Positions 35,176 through 46,516 of a stretch of 54,019 nt of DNA are shown here, one piece after another. Made by a program: the position numbers and the translations under genes. The stretch is taken from assembly GCA_022497145.1 (NCBI GenBank), contig MU386002.1:1-54019 (forward strand), read 5' to 3'. Source of the DNA: Rostrohypoxylon terebratum. Lineage: Eukaryota > Ascomycota > Sordariomycetes > Xylariales > Hypoxylaceae. The notes beneath the pieces are model-generated. The model did not search any database and was not told the DNA's origin. It saw nothing but the letters and a program-made list of their open reading frames with translations. Every line of letters starts with the position of its first letter. The first letter of the stretch is position 1.

Positions 35176-36810
35176 ATGAATATTTCATTAGTAGCAAGAT
35201 GCGCCGGTCGGGTGAGACCGAGTCTCTTCTCCGGCTCACAAGCTGGCTGTCTTAGACTCTGCGCGCTGCCTATACTAAACCAGCACCAAATCTCATCAAG
35301 GACAACCTGCATCGTTCCCCTTGAGGCTCAGCCCTTTTCTGTACTTTCAACTCGTCAAAATAACGTACCTCAAAGCCCAACACCGGGACCACCACCACAA
35401 GGACCATCACAAGGACTACCACAAGGACAACCGCAAGGACAGCCGCAAGGACCACCCGAGGGACCGCCCGAAGGACCGCCCCCGGGACAAGGCAATCGGT
35501 ATAAGACATGGATCCTCTTCAACCTCGCCGGCGTCAGCGCCGCCATCTTGCTTGCAATGGTTCTCAAGAGCGCACCTCCGGAGAAGAACCCGGTAATCAA
35601 CCTGAAGACCTTTAGCCCCTTCACCATAACCTCCAAAGAGCAGGTCTCGCCCACCGCATTCGTCATCACTGTGCGTCCCGGCGACTCTGCCCCCGACTCG
35701 CCGGAGGAAAAAAAGGAACGTAAACCAGATGCTATAGGGCCGTATAAGAACGCCTGGGACTATGGGCTCTGGTCCGTCGAGGCGAAGCAGCCGCAATTGC
35801 AGATCGCGAGGCACTACACCCCGTTGCCCTCCGAGTCCGACGATCACAGGAATAGCGACGAGGAGCTAAGGTTCCTAGTCCGGAAGATTGACGGCGGCGA
35901 GATGTCTACGTATCTGAGCAAGCTTAAAGTCGGCGAGCAAATGCACCTGCGAGGCCCGCACCCCGGTTTCAACATCGAGAAGCGGCTAGGCGAGGCCGAG
36001 AACGTGGTTTTCCTCGCAGGCGGCACGGGAATCGCGCCCGCGCTACAAGCTGCGAAGAAGTTCCTAGAGATGCCCATCCCGGAGCAGGAGAAACCCACCG
36101 TTTCGATCCTCTGGGCAAACCGCCGCGCAGCCGATGCATTGGGACGACAAGAAGTCCCCGGAAGCAAGGGCGGCGTTCAAGGCTGGTTCAAAGGCCTACG
36201 CTCCGACACGTCAGACAAGAAAGAGTCGAAAGAGCCAGACCCCCAGAACGAACCATCGCTCACGCGGCAGATCCGCGAGATGCAAGCCAAGCACCCCTCG
36301 CACTTCCGAATAGCCTACTTCGTAGACGAAGAGCGCTCCTTCATCAGCGCGGAAGACATCCACGCCGCCTTCCCCCCCCTCCCGCCATTCCCCTCTACCT
36401 CTCCCGCCTCTTCCTCTGCCCCTCCCTCCTCCTCCTCGTCATCAACCCCTCCCGCCAGACAACCCACGCCCCTCCTCCCACCCCCGACCTCCTGCCCCTG
36501 GCACTGCAACAGCCTGCTGACCAAGCTCCCCGACGCCGATGACGTAGGCCGGCGCAAGATAAACTGCACCTGCTCGCGCGCCGTCACGCGCAGCTACAGC
36601 GCCGCACACCCGGGCGCCAAACCCGGCGCGAACCTGATCCTCGTCTCCGGCCCCGACGGCTTCGTGAAAGCGTACGCGGGCGCCAAGCGCTGGCTCGGCA
36701 AGGGCGAGATGCAGGGCCAGCTGGACGGCGTGTTGAAGCAGGTATTGGAGGAGCGCGAGAAGGAGACCGAGGGCAGGGAGAGGGAGAACTGGATGGTTCT
36801 CAAGCTGTAA
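35176..36810 (+). CDS. CYC2: Mitochondrial FAD/NAD(P)H oxidoreductase, CYC2-like
   Basis: Single exon, 544 aa. Ferredoxin-reductase-type FAD-binding domain with an NAD-binding half, anchored in the mitochondrial inner membrane; yeast Cyc2 of this type works in heme attachment to cytochrome c. Seen: Arg/Ser presequence, a 40-residue Gly-Pro-Gln repeat region (about 66-105), a membrane helix WILFNLAGVSAAILLAMVL (about 110-130), FAD motif RHYTPLP (about 211-217), LRGPHPGF, VFLAGGTGIAPALQ (about 277-290), and LILVSGPDGFV (about 484-494). A Ser/Pro-rich stretch and a Cys-containing insert (CPWHCNS...INCTCS) lie between the two nucleotide-binding parts. The orthology to CYC2 is from overall layout; another cytochrome-b5-reductase-like protein is possible. 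Confidence 0.8.
   Translation: MNISLVARCAGRVRPSLFSGSQAGCLRLCALPILNQHQISSRTTCIVPLEAQPFSVLSTRQNNVPQSPTPGPPPQGPSQGLPQGQPQGQPQGPPEGPPEGPPPGQGNRYKTWILFNLAGVSAAILLAMVLKSAPPEKNPVINLKTFSPFTITSKEQVSPTAFVITVRPGDSAPDSPEEKKERKPDAIGPYKNAWDYGLWSVEAKQPQLQIARHYTPLPSESDDHRNSDEELRFLVRKIDGGEMSTYLSKLKVGEQMHLRGPHPGFNIEKRLGEAENVVFLAGGTGIAPALQAAKKFLEMPIPEQEKPTVSILWANRRAADALGRQEVPGSKGGVQGWFKGLRSDTSDKKESKEPDPQNEPSLTRQIREMQAKHPSHFRIAYFVDEERSFISAEDIHAAFPPLPPFPSTSPASSSAPPSSSSSSTPPARQPTPLLPPPTSCPWHCNSLLTKLPDADDVGRRKINCTCSRAVTRSYSAAHPGAKPGANLILVSGPDGFVKAYAGAKRWLGKGEMQGQLDGVLKQVLEEREKETEGRERENWMVLKL
35380..35490 (+). repeat. Tandem GPPQG-type coding repeat
   Basis: Imperfect 12-15-nt units rich in ccacaagga/ccgcaagga encode repeated Gly-Pro/Gln-Gly steps between the presequence and the membrane helix of the CYC2-like protein. 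Confidence 0.7.
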
Positions 36811-37299
36811 TTGTATAGGGGCTTGAAGAGCTAGGTAGATAAGATACCTACTGTAAAATAAGGAAGAATCGTAACTAGTTATTGTACCTTGAAAAGGAGC
36901 TAGATTCTCTATGAATATATATTTCAACTCATCCAAGTTTCAACCATTTGAGTTTCACGGACAATTCGAGAATTTCGGAGATCTCCATCTTAATTCATTA
37001 TTGACCTATCTATTAACTAGGTTGACTTGCGTCCTCTACTCTATGAGTAGCATATCCAGCAACAGAGCAAGCTACGAGCTGACATTATCCACATAACAGG
37101 ACAATTACATTGATCTTGTGGTCGAAGTATTTCTATGAGAAGCTGAGAGTCATTTTAAGTAGCTTATATGTCGGCTCCCTATGAGCTAGGATCACCGACA
37201 CATTCTTCCCTCCCTTAAGTTGCCCTCAAAGTGCAACTTAATCTGTAGTTCAATGAAGTCGAACCAAATTGACGAGTACTCCTGGACATTAATTTGTCC
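36811..37299. other. Convergent intergenic between CYC2-like and HUS1 genes
   Basis: About 490 nt, no gene; ctaggtag and tacctac units near 36831-36850. Confidence 0.5.
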
Positions 37300-38543
37300 T
37301 CATAAGCTGTACGAAGACACATAATACTAAAACTTGTTAGCACACGCAGACACTAGCACTTCACTCGACACAAAATAGAGGCAATCACGGCATAAACTCA
37401 CCGTAACAACCGAGTCCTCCGCCCCCGTATCGTCATACTGCGGGACGTACACATACATAATCAACGCATGGTCATCCGCAAAACACGCGATGACGCGCCC
37501 CTCTAGACGTCCGACGCTCAACACCTTGCTCCAGTCCTTCCCGTCAACACGCACCGTAGCCCACTTGTCAGGCCCCTCCTCGCGAAACTTAGTGCTAGGA
37601 TGCTCTTCCAACGGACACGGCAACTGCGCAGGATCCAACTCCGGGTTTTCAAGGCCATCCCACTTGCTCTCGACATCAAGCGTATCCGTATTCAACCTCA
37701 ACCGCAAACCCCCGTGCATATTAGCGCTAAGTTCCAGCTTCGGCGACGCGGCGGACCCGGAAGTCAACCCGCGGGACGCCAGGGCGAGTTTGGTGAATCG
37801 GTCGGATATCGCTTTGAGCTGTAGGAGAGGCGGGAGTTGGATGTGGACGTCGGGCTCACGGACTTTGGGCTGCATGATCGTTTCGACGGTGTCGGGATGC
37901 AGGACCCGGACGGGGATGTCCTGCGTGATGATCTTCTCGCGCTCGCGGTGGAGGTTCGTTTCTAGTGGCTCGTGCGCGAATACGCCGTCGTCGTCATCGT
38001 CATCGCGAAGAGCAGCATTTGCGTTTATGGCGCCAAAACGGGCTACACCTTGGGGTTGGGCTTCTTTGTTTGGTGCGGTAGTTGTGGTGATCGTCATAGA
38101 CAGGACCGGGATGCCTTCTTTCTTGGTTAGACGGATTGACGCTGAGACGCCATTGAGAGCAGATTTGAGAGCGCGTTGGAGAGGACCGAGAGGAAGCTCA
38201 AGGTTGATGGTGTTGTTCGGTTCGGCGGATTGTAGGGCATAATTGTCGAATATGAAGTCCATAGAAAACGAGCTATCACATTTGTTAGAGACGCGGTAAT
38301 CGTGACAAGATTCAAAGGTCGACGAACGCCCAAACTTGGGACCCGGTGTCCGGGATCACGGTGAATCGTACGGTCTCATTGTCGAGGCGGACCCAAGCGA
38401 TCTTTTCGAGAGAGTTCAGAGCAGCCACCAGTTCTAATCGGTTAGATATTAGAAACGGGTGTATCTTATTGAACTTCTGTTAATGCCATTCTCAACTCAC
38501 TCGAGAATGTACGTATATTCTTGATATCCGATCGGAACCTCAT
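37300..38543 (-). CDS. hus1: Checkpoint clamp subunit HUS1
   Basis: Exons 38543-38501, 38433-38328, 38272-37402 and 37326-37300 give 348 aa. HUS1 forms the 9-1-1 (Rad9-Rad1-Hus1) PCNA-like ring that signals DNA damage in the nucleus. Seen: the family start MRFRSDIKNIRTFSKL, then IAWVRLDNETVRFTVIPD, LQSAEPNNTINLELPLGPL, SIRLTKKEGIPVLS, the late VIACFADDHALIMYVYVPQ, and the terminal TYYVSSYSL. The first two exons (49 codons) and the last (9 codons including stop) appear only after splicing; the long central frame alone would lack the conserved N-terminus and end in an intron. An acidic loop (five Asp in a row after ALRD) interrupts the first half. Confidence 0.93.
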
Positions 38544-39636
38544 CTTAGCATTTTCGGGTGACGAAACACCATGACCTCGGCACCAGGCTGTCGGGATTCT
38601 ATCATATAAGGATACGCGACCGAGCGACACGCAAACAAGAGTGATGTGATTGTTGAAGAGTTGAAGATGATGAGATGAAACCAACCAATAATTTTCAAGG
38701 TTAGGTAACCTAATAGTTAGGAGTTACTACTAGCACCTGCATCGGTTGGATCAGCTTAATCGATAAGCTGGAGCTGGAGCTAGATGCCTAAACCTTAACT
38801 TGGATTCTGGAACTTTAGCTGGCTGGGATTATAGTGCGGGGTAAGTATATGAAACTATCCCTGGCGACCCATTGAAGCCCGTCCAGCTTTCCGTTTAGGG
38901 ACCGGAAAGTTGAAGATTATGGAAATCGAACCCCTCCATCTGACACTATACCCCGCCATGTTGAATGCTAACCCCCTAGCGAAATTAGTGGAAGTGGAAA
39001 TACCCCGCCAACATCATCATTGCTTCAGGTAGAGGCCTCTCTCCTTCCACGGTTTCCGTGAGTGAAGTTATAAGTATAAGTAGTGCTCAAGCTCAAGGAA
39101 AGAATTATGATAGAATCCTAGTAAATTCGTGACATCGCCTTCCTCACTTATGTAGACCATGTAAACCATGTACCTAGTACCTAGTACCTAGCACCTATAG
39201 AGTCCTACTAGTAGTGAATCTAGAGTCCTAGACCCCCTGAGTGCAATCGTGATAAAAACACACCAGCGCAATCATCAATGTGAATGTGAGAAAAGCCCCT
39301 TTATAAAGATGAACACCAGAATGAACACCAGATCCTTGACCTAAGAACTCCTTAGCTTCACGAACGAGCTGTCGTACCATCCAGCCAGCTGTAGACCTAG
39401 ACCCATTTCATACATGAAGAGATTCAGAGATTCGTTCGTAAACAGGAGAGATCCTATCGACCTGTCCATCCATTCGTCCGTCCGTCCGTCCATCCGTCTA
39501 TCCTCCTTGCTCTATCTTGTCGTGTCATATGCCCTCCATTTGCGGTTTGCCCTTCCCTGTCTGTCCATACGTATCCCGCACCACGAACCTAACAAGCCGC
39601 CAGCCGAATCCTCATCGTGCCAGTCCTCGTACGCCC
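38544..39636. other. Intergenic between HUS1 and RING genes
   Basis: About 1.1 kb, no gene. A 7-nt unit tacctag is repeated three times head to tail at 39171-39191, and an imperfect CCRT/TCCG tetranucleotide run lies at about 39465-39500. Confidence 0.5.
39171..39191. repeat. Tandem tacctag x3
   Basis: Three exact 7-nt copies, a local expansion of the motif that recurs through the window's intergenic DNA. Confidence 0.8.
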
Positions 39637-40535
39637 CTAGATACTTAACCGACGACCGTAACCAGGCGGCGGCGTAGGCCTTCTCGCCCGCGGCGCCGCA
39701 CCGCAGAACACACTGCTCCGCTGATGCTGATGCCCTCTCGCCATCCCCATCCCCATCCCCATTCCTCCTCCACCAGCACCAGCACCAGCACCGCCTCCAA
39801 CTCCCTCCTCCAACGGATCCATCCCAAGCTGTCCAACATGCACGACCGTAGCACGGAACGGCGCGTTTCCACCACCGTTCGATCGCTTCAACCCTAAGCT
39901 GGGGATCATCGCTTTGAAGGCCGCGGCCCCTCGACTACTGGTGCTAACGGCCGACTCGCCGGTGCCCTGGCGTACCCTCTCGCGAATCCGCTGCATGCGC
40001 GCGTCGAAGTCCGCATTCTCAGCACAAGTGCGACACTCGCCCACAACCTGCGCCCTCCTCCTCGGCGCCTCCCTCGGCGGCGGGCGCAGCGGGTGTCCCT
40101 CGCGTCTCGTCAACCGTCTCCGCACCTGTCTCTGCTGCTGGTTCACAGGCGGTGTGGGTGGCGGCGGTCGCGGGGCCGCCCAGTCGAAGTGGTGGGGGTA
40201 GGGGTTGTGCATGGCGGAGGAGGGGAAGGGCGGCGGCGAAACCAGGTGCCCGCACGGGTGGCGCGCCGTCGTGCGGCAGATCGGACACGACGGGTTCGCC
40301 GTCTGGTCCCGGTTGATGGACTCCTGCAGCCACGTCTGGATGCAGTGCGTCCCGAACCGGTGCCCGCAGTGCAGCGACGTCCACGACTCGATTAGACCCT
40401 CCGGGTTCGCTAGGCCCACCGGGTCGTGGCAGATGGGACATTCTTCCGGTGGCTCGGGCGCGAGGGCGCGCTGCTTTTGCTTCGTGTCGGATTTTTGGGG
40501 GGAGGTGAGGTTGGTGGTGGAGGGGGTTTGTTGTT

Positions 40536-40566
<31 letters not shown>

Positions 40567-40698
40567 TTGTTGTTGTTGTTGTTCGGATGTTGAGGTGATT
40601 GTGGTGGTGGTGGCGGAGGAGGAGGAGTTGGAGTTGGTGCCTCGCCGCGTGAGCAGCTTCTTGAGGAGCTTCAGGCTGACCTTGGGTAGAGGCCTCAT
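39637..40698 (-). CDS. RING-type protein with polyglutamine tract (putative E3 ubiquitin ligase)
   Basis: Single exon, 353 aa. Likely a RING E3 ligase; substrate unknown. Seen: basic Lys/Leu N-terminus, a Ser/Thr-rich stretch, an 18-residue Gln tract, then a RING with CPIC, LHCGHRFGTHC and CPIC. In the usual RING the residue two after the H-x-F step (ligand 5) is His or Cys; here it is Gly (CGHRFG), as in the known RING-G type of variant. After it come a Pro-rich region, a basic RRR region, a second small Cys pair (CRTC), and a Gly/Met-rich C-terminus with GMGMGMG. The polyQ and Gly tracts predict length variation between strains. The head of the gene is GC-rich unlike its flanks. Confidence 0.8.
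40528..40581. repeat. CAA/CAG (polyglutamine) microsatellite
   Basis: 18 codons of ttg/ctg on the plus strand, read as Gln on the minus-strand RING gene; mixed CAA and CAG interrupt pure repeats. Confidence 0.9.
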
Positions 40699-43692
40699 GG
40701 TTGGTGGTCAGGTCGCTGATTGGGGAGACGCGAGATAGTAGTTGTAAGGAGGATGAAATAAGGTTGGTATTGTTGGTAGTGATATTGGAAATCAATTACG
40801 GGAGCGGGAGGAATAGGCGGGATGGTCAGAATTGAATTGACAAGGCTCCAGCGGGTTGGTAACTCCAAAGCCTGCCTCAGGTTACCGCAGAGATACGGCC
40901 AGGTAACTTGTGCGAGCGTTGTTTTAAGTGGCAGGACACTTAAGTCTTAAGAGGTACGCGGCAACAGCAGCTTTCAAGTGGAATGGCAAGCGAGCTGCAT
41001 CCGCGACCACAGTATACACACAGTCAGCGTCGGGTGCAGGACAGTAAAGAGGTCGCCGTACACTGGCAGACTGTGTAGCTGTTTAGCCCGTTTCGGCTTT
41101 TGGCTGGGGAATCCAATCCAATCAACGGAACGGTTAGGGTCAAGAGAGATGTCTTTCTTCTGCTTTTTGAGACACTGGTCTCAGTCTATTTTTTTTCTTT
41201 CCTGTTTGCTTCAGAATTATTGTGTCTGGCGTTCTCGTGCGTGACCTAGGCTGCCTAGTTGTCCTTAACAGGAGCCGGGAACGTTTGGGGCGCTGCTGAA
41301 TCGGTAGGATACCTCAGGTCCTTCAGGGAGATTAAGCCTTAGTCTTTAGATAGGTACCCTGGGAAAATGTCTAAGTGGTCCAAGTCGAACCGACGATTAC
41401 GGAGGAATGATCAAGTAAGAGACGAGAACGATAATTGCTAGGGATAATTGTTGGGGAGGGAAAACCCTAGCACAGCCAATCCATATCACGTCCTGATGAT
41501 GTGATCGAAATGATTCAGATACGGTCGCGGGCCGTAAATCGATTGGTTGCTGGGGAAGGGCTTTGTGTTTTTTTGTGTTTTTTGTGTTCAACTCGCTCGA
41601 TGACTACGAGGTCCAGAAAGCCAGAAAGGCAGCCTCATTTGTGAACTGGGATAGGCCAAGGCAGAATGGGGAATTCGGAAATCCTCCTCATGCGATCAAA
41701 TCAGAGCTGACTTCCGAGGTTGTGGAACCCTTTTGGGCTCGAATTTCTTGGTATTAGTCCCAAGGTTTAAAAGAAAGGAAAGACGGTTTAAGAGGACCAA
41801 TGGTTTTTGGTTCAAAGCTCAGGCACAAGATCTTATATGGTTATATGGAGGTGGTGGATGGGCAGACACGAAGGTTTTTTTTTTCTTCCCGTCCCCAAGG
41901 TTTTAATATTCACAAGGGTGACTTAGACAGGATAGGATGCGGGATAGGATACAGGATACAACTCTGCATCGACAATTTACTATGCAGGCTCCAACGTATG
42001 TATATTATGTATATAATGTATATAAAGCACGAACAATAGGAATAATAGCCTGTCTACTGGCTATGGAGTCAAAGCCAGCTCCACCACACTTTACTTAGGT
42101 CCTAGGTATGGCATCATGTGCGCTGTATTGTACCGGATTATATCGCAGCAAGGACTAGAGCGAGCACTGACAAGGCAGATAAGCGGTACTCATGTGCGTA
42201 TTTTCTTACCCTTTTCGAGATGGCCGAATTTGTGATGGTTGCCGGGATGCAAGATAAGGCTTGGAATAATACCTGGAATGTGATTCTAGCCACGTGCAGC
42301 CAAGGCACGATTGGATTCATTAGCACATACATTATGTATGTCTAAGTGCTAAGTGCTAGGTGCCTAGGTAAGTGCCTACCGTCCATACATCATGATAGGT
42401 AGCCCTGGAGGTCATTCCGCATCCGGTCGAGAAGATCCAATCCCTTAGTAAAATTCCATCATCTCCCGCGCCAACCTCTTCTAACTAATATTGTGGTTCT
42501 ATGGTCCGAGTGCTAGGCGGGTATTCGCAATCCGGGGGTCAAAGACGGGATTGGTATTATATCAAGATACCGTGGTAATTATCTAGGATTCTAGGTTATC
42601 CTCCTCATTCTTGTCTCTTCTAAGTTTGTTAGTCCGGATGAATGAGAGAAATGGTCTCAAGCTTTGGGCTTCCTCGAAGGTAATTCTGAAGCTTTACTAC
42701 CTAGTTCTCATCCGCCTCCATTTAAGCCTATTTTCGTTATCCATGGGAACCTAACCTCTCAAATGTCTAAGAATGTAGCTGTGTTGGGTACATAGTTCAA
42801 CATTGAGCAAGTGATTCAACGCCGAGTCTAGGCCAATCAGTGTAAGCCTTGAGGCAAGATCTAAGTGAGGCTTACTGCGTATAGTGAAAAGGAAACCGAT
42901 TCGCTCCAAGAATCTGGCATGAAGAAATGGATGAGAGGTGTTTCATCTACATGCGGATAATTACCAGTGTATCCAAGCTTTCATATACTTCATATAGTAT
43001 ATATGGCACCCATAATAAGACATCGGGATATCCTCCTACCCTACCTTCTCATCGCCCCTGTCCCGATGTCCCGATGTCCCGATAGCTTGGATCAATTCCG
43101 AACCCTATGGTACGACCTCGTTGCGTCAAGCAAATGCCGAATCGCAGCAAATCGGAAATAATCTGCTTGACGTGCAGAAATCGTCCGGCAGGTAAAGACC
43201 CGATCCATAGCATTGGATACTATGGAGGAATAAGCAGGTTTGCTTAAGCGATATAAAAAATCCACTCGGTAACCAAGGTGCGACTTGTTCTTGGACCATC
43301 CGATCCAAAAAGAAGACTGGAGTAGGTTATTGGTTACTAGGTATGTATGTCAATTTGGTCATATCGATCCATATGACGAACTTAGTGGCCTCAATCATCG
43401 CTCTCGGAACTTCGTCTGTAATGAGACATGCAGGTTGCACCTGGAAAGATGAGGATCCATATCCAGACACCGAAACTCACTATATATGGTTACAAGATCC
43501 TGTCAAGTCACGTTCACTCGCTCAAGGATAATCCGTACCCCAATCGAATCATGACCATCCTGTGAATCAGCTGTTCCCCGATGCCCTCTTCTCTTGGGTA
43601 TTCGAACAACAATTTCCCATGTCCAAGAAAATACAATCGCTCTAAAATCACGCTACCAGATTCATCCATTTGCTGAGAACGGGGGAGACGTG
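40699..43692. other. Gene-poor intergenic region (left part)
   Basis: About 3 kb without a supported gene. Holds T-rich gtgttttttt repeats at 41563-41590, an AT/TG microsatellite around 42001-42025, and gtcccgat repeated three times at about 43061-43084. Confidence 0.5.
43061..43084. repeat. Tandem gtcccgat x3
   Basis: Three contiguous 8-nt copies in otherwise non-repetitive sequence. Confidence 0.7.
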
Positions 43693-44284
43693 CTACCGTC
43701 TGACACGACGCGTATTATCGTCTTCCTCATCGCTGTCGTCTCGGAAACCCTCTTCTAAACTGCACTCCTTATAGTTAGCCCTTCTGCTCTAAAGGGAGTC
43801 TTCTAGTTACTAAGAAGGATGTCTTCTTCACATACTCTCTGCTTAACCTCCTTATGTTATCTGTATGGACTGGTATGTGTGTGTCCAGTGACAGCGCGTG
43901 CCGGCGGTCGTCATCTACGTCGTCGAGTTCTTCGCCTTCCTCCGAGCTGAAGCCGATATCAGAAGCATCGTCTGCTCCTATCACGACACGGTCGCGTGAA
44001 CTGAAGCGCCATCGCGACGGAACTAACCACCGAGCTATCACGTCTTGGATCCTCCCGCGTAAAGTCGAGGTATGGTTGGATATCGTATCGAGCGGGAGGT
44101 ATTGGCTATATCGAGTTCGGTAGTGCCGCCATAACGGAACGATGAGATAGTTGGATAAGAGGAAGAGTATTAGGGAGATGACGGCAGGTATTATTAGAGT
44201 CTAACTTTATGATAAGTCTTGTAATGATTCAAGTGTGATCCTGCAGTGCACACCTACTTTGACTACAGAAAGCGTGGAGCCCAT
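43693..44284 (-). CDS. Hidden three-exon gene: small single-helix membrane protein, 152 aa
   Basis: Exons 44284-44258, 44200-43836 and 43759-43693. Exon 1 is nine codons (MGSTLSVVK), ending at donor gtaggt; exon 2 begins after gttag and reads TLIIPAVISLILFLLSNY; exon 2 ends at donor gtatgt, and exon 3 begins after gcag with a ctaac branch point 14 nt upstream. Phase is kept at both joins and the result is a membrane helix (about residues 10-33), a basic juxtamembrane stretch (RHYRTRYSQYLPL), then an acidic Ser/Glu/Asp-rich tail (SSEEGEELDDVDDDRR, LSRDLEEGFRDDSDEEDD) ending in RRVRR. I recognise no named family; the layout suggests a type-III single-pass membrane or endomembrane protein. It stands in a 6.8-kb gene-poor stretch. 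Confidence 0.65.
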
Positions 44285-45099
44285 CGTGTTCGTGATGTTG
44301 TAATGCCTTCCCCTATTAGACTAGCATGGTAGGAGCGCAATCCCTTTATACAGAGTTTGATGAACAACGTGACCAAAACCGATCGCTTAGGATTGCAGGA
44401 CCTCCAAGAAAGTCGAGCGGCGTCAATTTCGGAATACTCGTATCGTATTGATGACTGTTGTTTGTGGAGGCTCGAGGTGAGGACGCGGCGAGATGATAAT
44501 TATCCGTTCGTACGATGTAGTAGTTCGTAAGGCTATACGGCACTATAGCCAAGAGCAAACAAGCGGTAGCAAGGCTAGGACGACCAATTATCCCTTCAAC
44601 GCCAAGTAAAAGCTCATTTGGAGCTTGCCTCCTGTCAGTCGTACTTTGTAAGGCTGAGTTATGTATGGAGATGGTTACGTACGCGCAGTTACAAGTTACA
44701 AGCTACAAGTTACAACATCCATGGCATCCATGGATCTTGCTTCCAGGACATGCTTACATAAGTTGAATTGACAGACTGCAGTGGTCAGAGTGGTCTTCAC
44801 TGCTTCCTCATTGGTTAAGCTTCCAAGGTTATTAGCGGCCAAAGAATGGGTCTATCTACTCACGGACTACCTGGCACTTGGGGTACTTGAGGGATACATA
44901 AATCTGCAAGGTTCACTAGGTTCGCCGTTGCCGTTGCGTAAGGACGTTGTTACTCTAGGACCTAGGTAATCACTCTATCTTGACTGAAATAAATCTAATA
45001 TTACTATATATTATCTAGGTAATGCATGAATCGCCTCTTATCGAGAACAAGAATATTCATATCACGGCCCCATCATCGCATTATGTATTAATTACTATG

Positions 45100-45124
45100 T
45101 ACTATGTACTACATAGTATAAAAG
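45100..45124 (+). promoter_or_regulatory. Hairpin plus TATAAAAG element
   Basis: tactatgt (45100-45107) and acatagta (45111-45118) are perfect inverted arms with a 3-nt loop, overlapping tataaaag at 45117-45124. No convincing gene follows: the only ATG frame nearby is about 60 codons. Confidence 0.3.
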
Positions 45125-45665
45125 GTTGGCCCCAAAGGTACCAGTAGTCATATGCGAATCAGCAGAGCTACATAGTATGTGCGCTACGAACAACCGATGG
45201 ACCTCAAATGTTCATCCCAAATCCTTCAAATTGGCCTCCAACTATCCAATAAAGGCCGATCCCTCCTCCTCGACAGCGCCGAGGGGCCAAAAAACGGAGC
45301 TGAGAGTGCATGTATGCAACCCCTATTCTGCGCATCGGCTAAAGATCACCATCAGCTAAGAGCACTCGTACAGTAGTGTCCTACCACTCATCCAAACATT
45401 TGCAAACGCCCGCAATCCAACAGTGTCCAATGAGGCAACTACCTACCAGCTTGGACTGCCGAGTAGGATGAGAATGTGTCTGTGTTGCGCCGGCCTAGTC
45501 TTGGTTCATACCTCATACCGGAGTACGAACGTATCCATACGATGGATCATGAATAGTAGTAGTGTACACTCTGCGCACTGGGACACTTAACCCAAGTAGT
45601 GCATAATAAGTATGTAGACTGTAGGACCGAGGTATTGCGTATGGTACGTGAACTTGCAGAGTTTT

Positions 45666-45692
45666 GGGGTTTGGGGGTTTGGGGGTCTGGGG
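45666..45692 (+). other. G-quadruplex candidate
   Basis: G runs of 4, 5, 5 and 4 at 45666, 45673, 45681 and 45689 with 3-nt loops TTT, TTT and TCT: a near-ideal intramolecular quadruplex pattern. Confidence 0.7.
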
Positions 45693-46516
45693 ATCCAAGG
45701 CAACCTCAGATCGCATCATTATCACCATCGTCGTGTTGGATCTCCCAGGGGTTTATGTTCCACTTCAAGTTTCAGAAATGTCCACACCTTTCGACGTCCC
45801 ACCTACATGGTCGTATCGTGGGATTTTTTTGGCGATAGAAATCGGTGATGTCCCGCACCGATTGCATGGGCACTAGGTACATGATAGATGATCGATTACA
45901 CGGCATGAGATGTGTATACGCAGTACCATTCCAAATTTTGGCATAGGTGAAACAAAGAAACAATTAGGGGCTTTTTTTAATAATTAGTGTTACAGTACAG
46001 ATGACGGGATATGATTTGAGCAATTGAGAAACGATTAATCGTTCAAGGTTCTTCATTATTACGTGCTTTAAACTTTACGAAATACATATTAAGTACTAGA
46101 AATACTGGGTACAAATTGTAACTTCCTCCTGTCATAAAAATGAGTAGCAATAATAGTAGCCACGTTGTGTAAAGACACACCTGATTCCTTCATCCTGATT
46201 GGAGCCTAGCTGGATCTAATTGCACCTAATTCGAACCTGGCTCTCGCTTTAAATTCAAATCCGTCAGGTACTAGGCGTTTATCGCAAATGGGGAATGAGT
46301 CTTTGGTGGTCTTTGGAGGGAGGAGGGGGGGGTTAAAGTTGGGAGAGTTGGAGGGAAACGGCGATAATTAGAACATCCTTGGATCATATAAATGTATATA
46401 CAGTACCTTGAAATGTACCCTACACGTTGCACCAAGTCACATCTCACCGACCACAAGGTTGTTCGGTACTCTGTAGGATAGGTAGGGTACAAGCCGTGAC
46501 ATCGCACAGGTGGCTA

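Noticed and set aside
35270..35847. Minus-strand frames over the Gly-Pro-Gln repeat of the CYC2-like gene
   Set aside because: Repeat-driven shadows; the plus frame has the presequence, membrane helix and FAD motifs.
37490..38242. A 250-codon plus-strand frame across HUS1
   Set aside because: It is antisense to conserved HUS1 exons and shows no domain or splice logic of its own.
40019..40795. 258- and 177-codon frames overlapping the RING gene, one with a polycysteine run
   Set aside because: They are alternate-frame readings of the GC-rich sequence and polyglutamine repeat.
45126..45359. Frame downstream of the TATAAAAG element
   Set aside because: The frame starts with TTG; the first in-frame ATG leaves about 60 residues with no recognisable features.
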